Part shown: positions 27,501 through 43,503 of the stretch, in pieces
Numbering within the stretch: position 1 is the stretch's first letter
How the letters are laid out: every line of letters starts with the position of its first letter
Assembly: GCA_041394845.1 (NCBI GenBank)
Contig: JAWKHL010000003.1
Span: 186,001 to 250,000, forward strand
Origin: JAHCHG01 sp041394845
GTDB lineage: Bacteria > Acidobacteriota > Blastocatellia > Pyrinomonadales > Pyrinomonadaceae
Length of the DNA: 64,000 nt
Direction: 5' to 3'
The notes under the pieces: generated by a model
Databases searched by the model: none
The model's input: only the letters and a program-made list of their open reading frames with translations
What the model was told of the DNA's origin: nothing
Position numbers and translations under genes: made by a program

Positions 27501-27702
27501 GTCGAACAACGGTTGTACAACCTGCGCCAACGAAGCACAAGTCTTTGATACGATCTTCAACGGCGGCGGCGTTCAGCAGTTTGTCGAAAACTTCCTGAAT
27601 TCAGCGGGTGTTAGCTCGGCGGGTCGGAGAAACGACTACGGTCAACCGAACACTTTCCAGGGTGGACGTGATGTCCGCTTCGGATTCCGCTTTACCTTCT
27701 AA
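24514..27702 (+). CDS. Oar-like TonB-dependent receptor 2 (tandem paralogue)
   Basis: The 1062-residue paralogue of the preceding gene has the same signal peptide, regulatory domain, plug and barrel ending RFGFRFTF. Identity is patchy at the DNA level. The first 75 nt, the plug-coding region (about 24880-25260) and parts of the barrel (about 26290-26490 and 27030-27250) are nearly identical. Putative loop segments (about 25270-25330, 25460-25560, 25820-25930, 26070-26170) are clearly different. This indicates duplication followed by conversion of the framework and divergence of surface loops. The substrate is unknown. Confidence 0.92.
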   Translation: MSKQFKYISMILSIILCFSAIAFGQVNAGSIEGTVKDPAGAVIPGATVIIESTGTTAGFKRTVTTDNQGFFRVPQVLAGTYKVTVEASGFEKSSQNTTVNLDKAAVVNAVLKVGSIDTIVEVTDSNTTIDTGDTKIDTNISKQLIDDLPKGTTFGSLLKIAPNVRPEALGAGFQIDGASGAENVFVVDGQEVTNFRTGQLNSNNNLPFELLQEVQVKSTGFEAEYGGATGGVINVVTVGGNDTWHGNFGASFRPEKLQASPNQSLNRFGAGAGEFEYFNPPKDGGVGFFPVASLSGPIVKNKLWFSAIYAPQIYETTRTIDAFDTDAPGRNVVQTNSYDQTVKTEEAFVRLDAQPISQLRMFGSFLWNPIIQDGALPGITSGLSGVPFQSVQDYANQGGRQNSNSINGQATWTPTNFLVLNFRVGRSFLNEKLNSYGLTKRTRYLCSVSGDPENVPGSNCLAGFNTGANFTIDYDVSTRTTFDADAGLVGINAGGRHNFKFGYQFNRLFNKVQEGYTDTGYVVLYYGIPISSLTGQTPTGSQCTAAGQTGCWWGAGLLQRFGTVGEASSKNQALFVQDSWTINNRLTLNLGVRIENEIVPSFGDAATTKAIEFGWGDKIAPRLGVAFDLTGDGKTKLFASYGWFYDRFKYELPRGSFGGDFYRRDYFEILPERGTAYTDYTLANILGGRPDELGGTCPIVGGPGYSICQFDFRIATNSIGADIFETGAVDPDLKAARQSEYTIGFERELSRNFILGARFTHKQIDRAVEDVGVFNDQGSEAYIIGNPGLGLVCQISTSANQPCTKAERRYDAFEVRFDKRASNYFFNASYTFSRLFGNYSGLASSDEFGRSSPNVNRFFDLPPLGHTANGEPDNGRLATDRPHVFKAYGGYSFDWAGNNVNRTTVSAFTTIQSGTPLTTIYNLYNLGTTILYGRGDLGRTGMFTETDFAVMHKYKFGRDNRFAIEPFLEIRNLFDEDNVIAVQTTISSTNFTASVLSNNGCTTCANEAQVFDTIFNGGGVQQFVENFLNSAGVSSAGRRNDYGQPNTFQGGRDVRFGFRFTF

Positions 27703-27730
27703 TTCTCTTAAGAATCAGGAGTTAAACCTG

Positions 27731-27763
27731 AAAGGTCCGTCCAAGTTTGGACGGACCTTTTTT
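27731..27763 (+). terminator. intrinsic terminator of receptor gene 2
   Basis: A 12-bp perfect stem (AAAGGTCCGTCC and its complement) with a 6-nt loop AAGTTT and a T run, 28 nt after the stop. Confidence 0.92.
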
Positions 27764-27943
27764 ACGGATCTCAGGATCAGTTTTCATTAAAAAGAACCTC
27801 CGAATCCGTTCAGTCAAACTTTTAATGTGAATTGAAATTACGCAGGCAAAACATAAACGAATTGAACTGACCGATTCAGAACAAAGGGTATTTCCAGTTC
27901 AAAACCCGTTCAAAGTCGGCGAAGCTGAGATAATCTTTCCGCC

Positions 27944-27981
27944 AAAAAAAGGTGCGCGTTCTTTGAACCCGCACCTTTTTT
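27944..27981. terminator. bidirectional terminator between convergent genes
   Basis: GGTGCGCGTTC and GAACCCGCACC pair with one mismatch around a TTT loop. A-run on one side and T-run on the other allow function in both directions. It lies 21 bp past the stop of the minus-strand TPR gene. Confidence 0.88.
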
Positions 27982-28001
27982 ACTGGTATAAATACCTGAT
28001 T

Positions 28002-29033
28002 TTAACTATTTGGCTGAGCCTTGGCTTTGTCTCTTAGTCTTTGGATCAAAGCCCTGGTCGATTTCTGCTCCTCGTCGCTCATCTTGCCGGTCTTCATATA
28101 AAGCTCCAGTTCATCGGCGGCTTCCTTGTATTTTTTCATATCCTCGCTGTAAAGTTGGACCAGTTCCTTTTGAATCTCCGCCACCGGTTTTTCGGCCAGT
28201 TTTTTGGCCTGAAGCAGATGTTTTTCAGCGTCTTCGAATTTGCCCGCCGAGCGTTCGACCATTCCGAGGGTAAAAAATATTCGCATTGAACCGGGGTTCA
28301 AAATCGACGCCTGGGTCAAAGATCTGATTGCGACTTTGTTATAATCTTTGCCAAGTTTATGAAAGCAATACCCCATATAGAAAAAGGCGGGGCCATATTT
28401 TGGGTTGACCTCGGTGGATTTAAGAAGATACTGCCAGGCCTCATTGTACTTCCCTAAAAAGCAAAGTTCCTTGCCCATCCGGTATAGGGCATCAAAATAC
28501 TCCGGAAAAATCTTAATTGCTTCAAATAATCCGTTAATGCCTTCCTGATTCCGCTTTTCCGCCAAATCTTTGATCGCCTGTTTATAAGCGTTTTTGGCTT
28601 CCTCCGGCACAGTCTGTGCGAAAATAATTCCGAGTTCGGCTTCGGCTATGCCTCCTTTTCTCGGAGAAAGGTAAAAATCCTGGGGTTGGTATACATTTCC
28701 CTGACCGGCGCCCCTGACGTTAAAGGAATTGATTTCAACCAACCATTCCTGATCCTCAAGATCATATCTGAAAGGCAAGGCCCGGACCGTGTAGTTGCCG
28801 TCCGCTAATCCCTGGAATTCATAACGTCCCGCGCCGTCGGTTTTGGTTCGGCCCCGCAATTGATAATATTCATTGAGGAGTTCCATATCCACTTCGGGCA
28901 AGGGGTTCCTTTGTTTATCATAAACAAAACCCGCAATCGTGCTGGCCTGGACACTTTGAGCCAAAAGACCGAGAGTGAATACAAAAATAAAAAACAAAAG
29001 GGGTTTCCGAAAATTCTTTTTCTTTAATTTCAT
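28002..29033 (-). CDS. exported carboxypeptidase-regulatory-like / TPR protein (paralogue)
   Basis: A 343-residue relative of the gene at 19552. It has a signal peptide (about 1-30 after a lysine-rich start), a regulatory-like beta-sandwich (GFVYDKQRNPLPEVDMELLN, TDGAGRYEFQGLADGNYTV) and TPR units from about 150 (for example MGKELCFLGKYNEAWQYLL). ATG 29033 directly follows GGAGGACAAA; a TTG four codons upstream is rejected. It is transcribed towards the receptor genes from a divergent promoter region shared with the HD gene. Function unknown; it may assemble with the neighbouring receptors. Confidence 0.85.
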   Translation of the reverse strand: MKLKKKNFRKPLLFFIFVFTLGLLAQSVQASTIAGFVYDKQRNPLPEVDMELLNEYYQLRGRTKTDGAGRYEFQGLADGNYTVRALPFRYDLEDQEWLVEINSFNVRGAGQGNVYQPQDFYLSPRKGGIAEAELGIIFAQTVPEEAKNAYKQAIKDLAEKRNQEGINGLFEAIKIFPEYFDALYRMGKELCFLGKYNEAWQYLLKSTEVNPKYGPAFFYMGYCFHKLGKDYNKVAIRSLTQASILNPGSMRIFFTLGMVERSAGKFEDAEKHLLQAKKLAEKPVAEIQKELVQLYSEDMKKYKEAADELELYMKTGKMSDEEQKSTRALIQRLRDKAKAQPNS

Positions 29034-29094
29034 TTTGTCCTCCAAAAAACAGAGAGAATTTTTCTAAACTTGATTGTAAAAAGGTAGTTCGTAA

Positions 29095-29122
29095 ATTATA
29101 CATCAGAAAGGCATTTTAACAA
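29095..29122 (-). promoter_or_regulatory. candidate housekeeping promoter of the minus-strand TPR gene
   Basis: On the minus strand TTGTTA (29117-29122), a 16-nt spacer and TATAAT (29095-29100), about 60 nt before the start codon. Confidence 0.4.
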
Positions 29123-29204
29123 ATCTTTTTTTTCGTTTTGACTTGATAAAATCGCGCTGAAACGAAAAAATAGAGATAAAGAAACTAAGTCGAGGAAGAA
29201 AAAA

Positions 29205-30512
29205 CTGTCCGAGAAAATATATCGCGATTCCGTTCACAATATTATCCGCCTCAAAACCGATTCGGAGGAGGGAAAACTGCTCGTCCGGCTGATCGACACG
29301 GCCGAGTTTCAGCGCCTGCGCCGAATCCGTCAACTCGGTTTGGCCTACTTCGCCTATCAGGCGGCCGAGCATTCCCGCTTTACCCATTCGCTCGGCGCTC
29401 TGCATCTGGCGACCCGGATTCTGGCCAAACTTTCGATCAAATACGAGATCCCGGACGAAGCCCGGATCGCCGTTCGATGTGCCGCGCTTTTGCACGACAT
29501 CGGCCACGGCCCTTTTTCGCACGTCATCGAAACCGTGCTGGATTTTCACCACGAAGATTTTACGGTCGAAGCGGTTTTAAGCACGGAAACCGAGGTCGGC
29601 CGCACCTTGGCCGATTTTTCTCCCTCCCTGCCGAAAAATGTCGCCGATATAATCAGGGGAACTTTCCGCCCGGCGGCGCTGGCGGGATTGGTCTCCTCCC
29701 AACTCGACATCGACCGGATGGATTATCTTTTGCGCGATTCGCTGATGACGGGCGCCAAATACGGGATCTACGATCTGGAATGGATCATCAAATCGCTGGA
29801 GATCGACGAGAAAAACGATCGCCTCTTTGTGGCGGCGCGGGGCATTTACGCGGTCGAAGGCTATCTGCAAGCCCGTTATTATATGTTTCGCCAGGTCTAT
29901 TTCCATCGAACTTTGCGTTCGGCCGAAAACGTCCTGCGATCGATCATGCGCCGGGCGCTCCGGCTTTTCCAAACCGGACGCGAGGTCTGGTATGCCGCCG
30001 ATACGCCGTTTGAAAAAATCCTGCGCGGCGAAAAACTCTCGCTTCGCGAGCATCTGGATTTGGATGACAAAGACGTTTTGTTCCACATCAAGCAATGGCA
30101 GAACGCGGACGACAGGATCCTCTCGGATCTGTCGAAACGCTTTCTCAATCGCAAGCTCTTTAAGATCTTCGATTTGGACATGCCGGCCGGGGAAATGGAA
30201 AAATTTTTGAAACGAGGCCGGAAAGTCGTTCGGGATGCGGGCTTCGATCCCGATTATTATTTCATCGAAGACCGGGCGGGCGACGTTCCCTATTACTTCT
30301 ACACGAAAAACGCGGATGATCCGAAAAGTTTTATCTACGTCGAAGAGGGATTTTCCAATCCGCAGATCCGCGAGATCTCCGAGGTCAGCGCGGCGGTGCG
30401 CGGACTTCAGAAAAGTTTCCAGATCCACCGGGTTTGTTTTCCGCACGAGGTAAAAGAAAAAATTGCCGAATTTTATCACTCTAAACAGAGGTCGGTGAGC
30501 GGTGAGGAGTGA
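29205..30512 (+). CDS. HD superfamily phosphohydrolase (dNTPase-like), probable CTG start
   Basis: The HD-domain enzyme (COG1078-like) has the signature FQRLRRIRQLGLAYFAY, HSRFTHSLGALHLATRIL, the metal-binding HDIGHGPFSHVIE and DIDRMDYLLRDS. It would hydrolyse nucleotide triphosphates or a related phosphoester. Homology begins well before the first in-frame TTG (29340), but no ATG, GTG or TTG occurs between there and the upstream stop near 29139. CTG 29205, with GAGGA about 8-10 nt upstream, gives a natural N-terminus LSEKIYRDSVHNIIRL (435 residues). The last ten residues are encoded by a GTGAGCGGTGA-type repeat. Confidence 0.85.
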   Translation: MSEKIYRDSVHNIIRLKTDSEEGKLLVRLIDTAEFQRLRRIRQLGLAYFAYQAAEHSRFTHSLGALHLATRILAKLSIKYEIPDEARIAVRCAALLHDIGHGPFSHVIETVLDFHHEDFTVEAVLSTETEVGRTLADFSPSLPKNVADIIRGTFRPAALAGLVSSQLDIDRMDYLLRDSLMTGAKYGIYDLEWIIKSLEIDEKNDRLFVAARGIYAVEGYLQARYYMFRQVYFHRTLRSAENVLRSIMRRALRLFQTGREVWYAADTPFEKILRGEKLSLREHLDLDDKDVLFHIKQWQNADDRILSDLSKRFLNRKLFKIFDLDMPAGEMEKFLKRGRKVVRDAGFDPDYYFIEDRAGDVPYYFYTKNADDPKSFIYVEEGFSNPQIREISEVSAAVRGLQKSFQIHRVCFPHEVKEKIAEFYHSKQRSVSGEE

Positions 30513-30516
30513 GCAG
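30491..30516. repeat. GTGAGCGGTGAGGAGTGAGC repeat at gene end
   Basis: It overlaps the 3' end of the HD gene. A related tract in the opposite orientation follows rpoC (34596-34627). Confidence 0.6.
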
Positions 30517-30546
30517 TTTTTTGGATCGGAATGGGAATTTTTACAG

Positions 30547-31479
30547 ATGACCAAAAAGCCTTCTAAAATCAGAAAATTCAAGGATCAAGGAGCCCTCGCC
30601 TTTGCCGGCATTTTCCAATTTCCCTTGTCCATTTTCCATTTTTTCACCTTTTGCCTTTTCTTTTTCCCGCCCGTCGCCTTCGCTCAAAAAATCGCTCTTC
30701 TGACGCCCGAAAAAAACGAACGCGCCGTTGAGTTCGCCTCCAAATTGGAGAATTCGTTTTCCGGCAAACTTCTCCTGTTGGATCGCAATTTAAGCGAAAC
30801 CGCTTTTAACGCCGTAGTTTACGAGAATCCTTTTAACCTCTCGCTGGAGGAATCGAAAAACATCGGAGCGGCCATCGGCTGCAATTATTTTCTGCTGATC
30901 CAAGCCCGGACCTTGCGCCGTTTTTCGCTGGAAAAGAAGGATTATTACGAATCCTTCGCCGCCGTCTTTGCCGTCAGTTCCCGGACCGGACGACTGATCT
31001 ACTGGAACCTGATCAGCCGTCCGGCGGCCAACCCTGCGGGCGCCGAAGAATCATTATCGAATTCGGCGGACGATTTGGCCGCCGAGATAATAAAAGCCGT
31101 AACCGAGGCGGACAAAAAAGAGGCGAACGAAGATCGGCCGGCGAAACTGGAGGAACTGCCCGAGGAAACTGCGCCCGAGGCCAAAAACTTTCGGCCGCCT
31201 TTGCCGTTCAAGCGGATTCGTCCCCGTTACACCGAAATCGCCGATCTTTACGGCATCGAAGCGACGGTCGACATTTTGCTCGATGTTGACGAAACGGGCC
31301 GGATCATAAAAACCGAGATCAGCCGCTGGGCGGGTTTCGGGCTGGACGAGTCGGTGACCGAAACCGTTCGGGAGATGAACTGGCGTCCGGCCTCAAGAAA
31401 CGGAAAAACTTTGCCGATGCGGGTTCTCTTGAGATACAATTTCAAAAAAATCGAAAATAACAAGGAAACCGAGCAATAA
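30547..31479 (+). CDS. TonB C-terminal domain protein with exported N-terminal domain
   Basis: The 310-residue protein has a hydrophobic leader (about 20-46). A domain of about 135 residues (KIALLTPEKNERAVEFASKL to DDLAAEII) looks like the nucleotide-binding-like domain of CsgG/FlgO-type surface proteins. A Glu-rich linker leads to a TonB_C domain (about 225-303; RIRPRYTEIADLYGIEATV and DETGRIIKTEI). TonB_C domains contact outer-membrane receptors, but there is no long proline-rich spanning region, so it may not be a classical energy transducer. Its position 3 kb from the receptor pair is suggestive. Confidence 0.78.
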   Translation: MTKKPSKIRKFKDQGALAFAGIFQFPLSIFHFFTFCLFFFPPVAFAQKIALLTPEKNERAVEFASKLENSFSGKLLLLDRNLSETAFNAVVYENPFNLSLEESKNIGAAIGCNYFLLIQARTLRRFSLEKKDYYESFAAVFAVSSRTGRLIYWNLISRPAANPAGAEESLSNSADDLAAEIIKAVTEADKKEANEDRPAKLEELPEETAPEAKNFRPPLPFKRIRPRYTEIADLYGIEATVDILLDVDETGRIIKTEISRWAGFGLDESVTETVREMNWRPASRNGKTLPMRVLLRYNFKKIENNKETEQ

Positions 31480-31506
31480 AGAATGGCTACTTACGGATTA
31501 TGAACT

Positions 31507-31543
31507 CCAAAAAATCCAAGATCCAAAATCCAAAACCCGAAAT
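31507..31543. repeat. AAAATCC-type short tandem tract
   Basis: Fills the gap between the TonB-domain gene and plsC and ends 3 nt before the plsC ATG. Confidence 0.7.
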
Positions 31544-31546
31544 CGT

Positions 31547-32293
31547 ATGAGACATATCCGCGCTACAATCCGTTTGATCTGCTTTGTGGCGATGACCATC
31601 ATCGTCTATCTGATCTGGATGATCGGCGCGCTTTTGATCCCCAACCGGCAGTTCTGGCGGCAGATAATCTTTCGTTTCTGGGCGCGCGCCTTTCTGGTCA
31701 TTTCGGGAATGCGAGTGGAGATCATCGGAACTCCCCCGCGTCCGCCTTTCCTTCTTGTTTCCAATCACTTGGGTTATATTGACGTCGCCGCCTTCCGCGC
31801 CGTTCTGGATACGGTTTTCGTCGCCAAAAGCGACATCCGCAACTGGTTTCTGGCCGGTTGGATCGTCCGCGATATGGGAACCATCTTCATCAACCGGCGC
31901 AACCGGCGCGACATTCCGCGGGCCGGAAAAGAGATCGTCAGCAAACTCGAAGACGGCGAAGGCGTGGTCATTTTTCCCGAAGGAACCAGCACCAAGGGCG
32001 AAGAGGTTCTGCCGTTTAATTCGTCGCTTCTGGAATTCGCCGCCCGCCGGGGATTGCCGGTTTTCTACGCCTCCATCACCTATCGAACGCCGAGCGACGC
32101 TCCCAGCCCGAGCGAAGTCATCTGCTGGTGGGACGACACGGTTTTCCTCGAACATCTGTGGCGGCTTCTCTCATTAAAGGAATTTACGGCCGTCATCAAT
32201 TTCGGCGAAGAACCGATCAATCGTTCGGACCGCAAGGAACTGGCTCATGAACTCCGCGAAAAAGTGAAGGAAAAGTTCATTCCGGTCATTTGA
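31547..32293 (+). CDS. plsC: 1-acyl-sn-glycerol-3-phosphate acyltransferase
   Basis: It acylates lysophosphatidic acid to phosphatidic acid in phospholipid synthesis at the inner membrane. The 248-residue protein has an N-terminal membrane segment (about 8-32) and the four PlsC blocks: NHLGYID (H-x4-D catalytic), GTIFINRR, VIFPEGTSTKGEE and a later LPVFYASITY. Length and motifs are typical. ATG 31547 has no convincing Shine-Dalgarno because the repeat tract abuts it. Confidence 0.92.
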   Translation: MRHIRATIRLICFVAMTIIVYLIWMIGALLIPNRQFWRQIIFRFWARAFLVISGMRVEIIGTPPRPPFLLVSNHLGYIDVAAFRAVLDTVFVAKSDIRNWFLAGWIVRDMGTIFINRRNRRDIPRAGKEIVSKLEDGEGVVIFPEGTSTKGEEVLPFNSSLLEFAARRGLPVFYASITYRTPSDAPSPSEVICWWDDTVFLEHLWRLLSLKEFTAVINFGEEPINRSDRKELAHELREKVKEKFIPVI

Positions 32294-32318
32294 TTTTGGA
32301 TTTCGGATTTTGGATTAA
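32293..32318. repeat. GGATTTT-type short tandem tract
   Basis: Begins at the plsC stop codon (TGA is part of the tract's first unit TGATTTTGG). Confidence 0.7.
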
Positions 32319-32441
32319 TCTCTGCCGACCGGTGTTTTACGGTCTTTGTCAATCATTTGCTTGGTATGGATTGAAACAAACTTCACAAAGTAACGTAAAA
32401 TCAACATCTATCTAAAAATCTAAATATGAGGAGAGGATAAA

Positions 32442-34466
32442 ATGAATTTTTTCAATTTTCGGACGGCCGTCGTCCTGGCCTTTTTGCTGACGTTTGGCCT
32501 GAGCGCGTCGGCGCAAAATAAGGGGTTCGATGTTACCCGAATGGACGACACGACCAATGCCTGTACCGATTTTTTCCAGTACGCCAACGGAACCTGGCTC
32601 AAAGAAACCGAGATTCCGGCTTCGGAATCCCGTTGGGGAACGTTTAATATTTTAGCGGACAATAACCGCGACATTCTCAAAGAGGTTTTGGAAAATGCCG
32701 CCAAAACCAAAGCCCCCAAGGGAAGCGACACTTATCTGATCGGCAGTTTCTATAATTCCTGCATGGATGAAGCGGCGATCGAAAAAGCCGGGATCAACCC
32801 GGTCAAACCGCACTTCAAACAGATCGACAAGATCAAGACCGCTCAGGACCTCAAGCGGGAGATCGCCGTTTTGCACAATCTGGGCGTTCCGGTCGTTTTC
32901 CGGTTCGGCGGCGGCCCCGATCTGAAAAACAGTTCGATGGTCATCGCCAACGCCAGCCAGGGCGGCCTCAGTCTGCCGAACCGTGATTACTACACCAAGG
33001 ACGATGCCAAATCGAAGGAGATCCGCGAAAAATTCGTCGCATACATGACCAATATGTTCAAACTGCTCGGCGATTCTCCCGATCAGGCGGCGGCCAACGC
33101 CAAAACCGTGATGGAAATCGAAATGCGCCTGGCCAACGCCTCCCTGCCTCCGGTCGAACTTCGCAACCCGGACAACCGCTATCACAAGATGAGTCTGGCG
33201 GACGCCCAGAAACTCTCCGAAAATTTCAACTGGCAGGAATATATGTCGGCCCGCGGGGTTCCGGTCGTAACGGAACTTAACATCGGTCAGCCGGCCTTTT
33301 TCGAAGAGCTTAACAAGATGCTGGCCGACGTGCCGGTCGCCGATTGGAAAACCTATTTCCGCTGGACGGTGATCGATAACGCCGCGCCGTTCCTTTCCAA
33401 AGCGTTCGTCGATGAGAACTTCGATTTTTACAGCCGGTATCTTTCCGGAACGCAGGAACAGCAACCGCGCTGGCGTCGCTGCGTTCAGGGAACGGACGGC
33501 AATCTGGGCGAAGCGCTCGGACAGGAATTCGTCAAAAAGGCTTTCACTCCGGAAGCCAAAAAACGGATGGACGAATTGATCAACAATCTCTTTGCGGCGA
33601 TGAAAGAAAGGATCAACAATCTCGACTGGATGAGCCCCGACACCAAAAAACAGGCGCAGACCAAACTCTCGACCTTCAAACGCAAGATCGGATACCCTGA
33701 TGTTCTGCGCGGTTACAAGGGTTTGGAGATCCAGAGCGATTCTTATTTCAAGAACGTGATGAATTCCAACCAGTTTCAGCTCAAACGTAATCTGGCGGAC
33801 ATCGGCCAGCCGCTCGATCGCAACCGCTGGGGAATGACCCCGCCGACCGTCAACGCCTATTACACGCCGATCCTCAACGAGATCGTTTTTCCGGCCGGGA
33901 TCCTCCAGCCTCCGTTCTTTAATTTCGAAGCCGACGATGCGATCAACTATGGCGCCATCGGCGGCGTCATCGGGCACGAAATCTCGCACGGTTTCGACGA
34001 TCAGGGCAGTCGTTTCGACGCCGAGGGAAATCTGAAGATGTGGTGGACCGACGAGGACCGCGCCAAGTTCGAAGAAAGGGCTTCCTGCGTCGTCAAACAG
34101 TTCGACGGCTATGAAGTGCAGGACGGCCTTTTTATCAACGGCAAACTGACTCTGGGCGAAAACATCGGCGATTTCGCCGGTTTGAACATCGCTTACGATG
34201 CCTTTATGAAATCGCTCGAAGGCAAACCGCATCCCGCCGAAATCGACGGATTTACGCCCGAACAGAGATTCTTCCTCGGATGGGCGCAGGTCTGGGCCGG
34301 AAAATATCGTCCCGAAGCCGAACGTCAACAGGTCAAAGGCAACTCGCACTCATTGCCCCGCTGGCGCGTCAACGGGCCGCTTTCGAATATGCCGCAATTC
34401 GCCAAAGCCTTCGGCTGTAAGGCCGGCGACCCGATGGTCAGAGCCGATATGTGCAAGATCTGGTGA
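32442..34466 (+). CDS. M13 family (neprilysin-like) zinc metallopeptidase
   Basis: A 674-residue exported endopeptidase acting on oligopeptides. A signal peptide (about 1-23, ending SASAQ) is followed by the M13 N-terminal domain (CTDFFQYANGTWLKETEIP) and the catalytic domain with HEISH near residue 512 and the third ligand in ENIGDFAGL near 572. The VNAYYTP and FFLGWAQVWAGKYRPE motifs are typical, and the protein ends in the usual tryptophan-containing CKIW. AGGAGAGG precedes ATG 32442. It stands alone and is followed by a strong terminator. Confidence 0.94.
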   Translation: MNFFNFRTAVVLAFLLTFGLSASAQNKGFDVTRMDDTTNACTDFFQYANGTWLKETEIPASESRWGTFNILADNNRDILKEVLENAAKTKAPKGSDTYLIGSFYNSCMDEAAIEKAGINPVKPHFKQIDKIKTAQDLKREIAVLHNLGVPVVFRFGGGPDLKNSSMVIANASQGGLSLPNRDYYTKDDAKSKEIREKFVAYMTNMFKLLGDSPDQAAANAKTVMEIEMRLANASLPPVELRNPDNRYHKMSLADAQKLSENFNWQEYMSARGVPVVTELNIGQPAFFEELNKMLADVPVADWKTYFRWTVIDNAAPFLSKAFVDENFDFYSRYLSGTQEQQPRWRRCVQGTDGNLGEALGQEFVKKAFTPEAKKRMDELINNLFAAMKERINNLDWMSPDTKKQAQTKLSTFKRKIGYPDVLRGYKGLEIQSDSYFKNVMNSNQFQLKRNLADIGQPLDRNRWGMTPPTVNAYYTPILNEIVFPAGILQPPFFNFEADDAINYGAIGGVIGHEISHGFDDQGSRFDAEGNLKMWWTDEDRAKFEERASCVVKQFDGYEVQDGLFINGKLTLGENIGDFAGLNIAYDAFMKSLEGKPHPAEIDGFTPEQRFFLGWAQVWAGKYRPEAERQQVKGNSHSLPRWRVNGPLSNMPQFAKAFGCKAGDPMVRADMCKIW

Positions 34467-34470
34467 TTCG

Positions 34471-34502
34471 ATTTTGGATTTCGGATTTCGGATTTCGGAT
34501 TT
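34471..34502. repeat. GGATTTT/GGATTTC short tandem tract
   Basis: Four units starting 4 nt after the M13 peptidase stop; almost the same as the tract at 4551-4583. Confidence 0.75.
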
Positions 34503-34526
34503 AACAAAATCCCTGATCCCGAATCG

Positions 34527-34565
34527 AAAAAAGTCTGTAAGTCATTCCGACTTACAGACTTTTTT
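34527..34565. terminator. bidirectional intrinsic terminator
   Basis: A perfect 17-bp stem made of six A/T pairs plus GTCTGTAAGTC and its complement, loop ATTCC. It separates the convergent M13 peptidase and rpoC genes. Confidence 0.92.
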
Positions 34566-34595
34566 CTTTGGAATTCAAGCTAGAGACAAGCAATC

Positions 34596-34627
34596 AACTG
34601 CTTACAGCTCACTGTTCACCGCTCACT
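34596..34627. repeat. GTGAGCGGTGAACAGTGAGC-type repeat after rpoC
   Basis: On the minus strand it starts 3 nt after the rpoC stop codon. Same family as 30491-30516. Confidence 0.6.
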
Positions 34628-34630
34628 CTT

Positions 34631-38941
<4,311 letters not shown>

Positions 38942-38951
38942 CACTTTCTCC

Positions 38952-39050
38952 ATTTTGGATTTTGGATTTTGGATTTTGGATTGTTTGGATCTTCATCGAA
39001 CAAGCTTTCGAACGAAAAGAATCCAAAATCCAAAATCCAAAATCCAAAAT
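38952..39050. repeat. perfect 31-bp inverted repeat between rpoB and rpoC
   Basis: Arm 38952-38982 is four GGATTTT units; arm 39020-39050 is its exact complement; 37 nt lie between. On the RNA this can form a 31-bp hairpin immediately before the rpoC start codon, in the middle of an essential operon. Confidence 0.9.
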
Positions 39051-39054
39051 CAAA

Positions 39055-43503
<4,449 letters not shown>

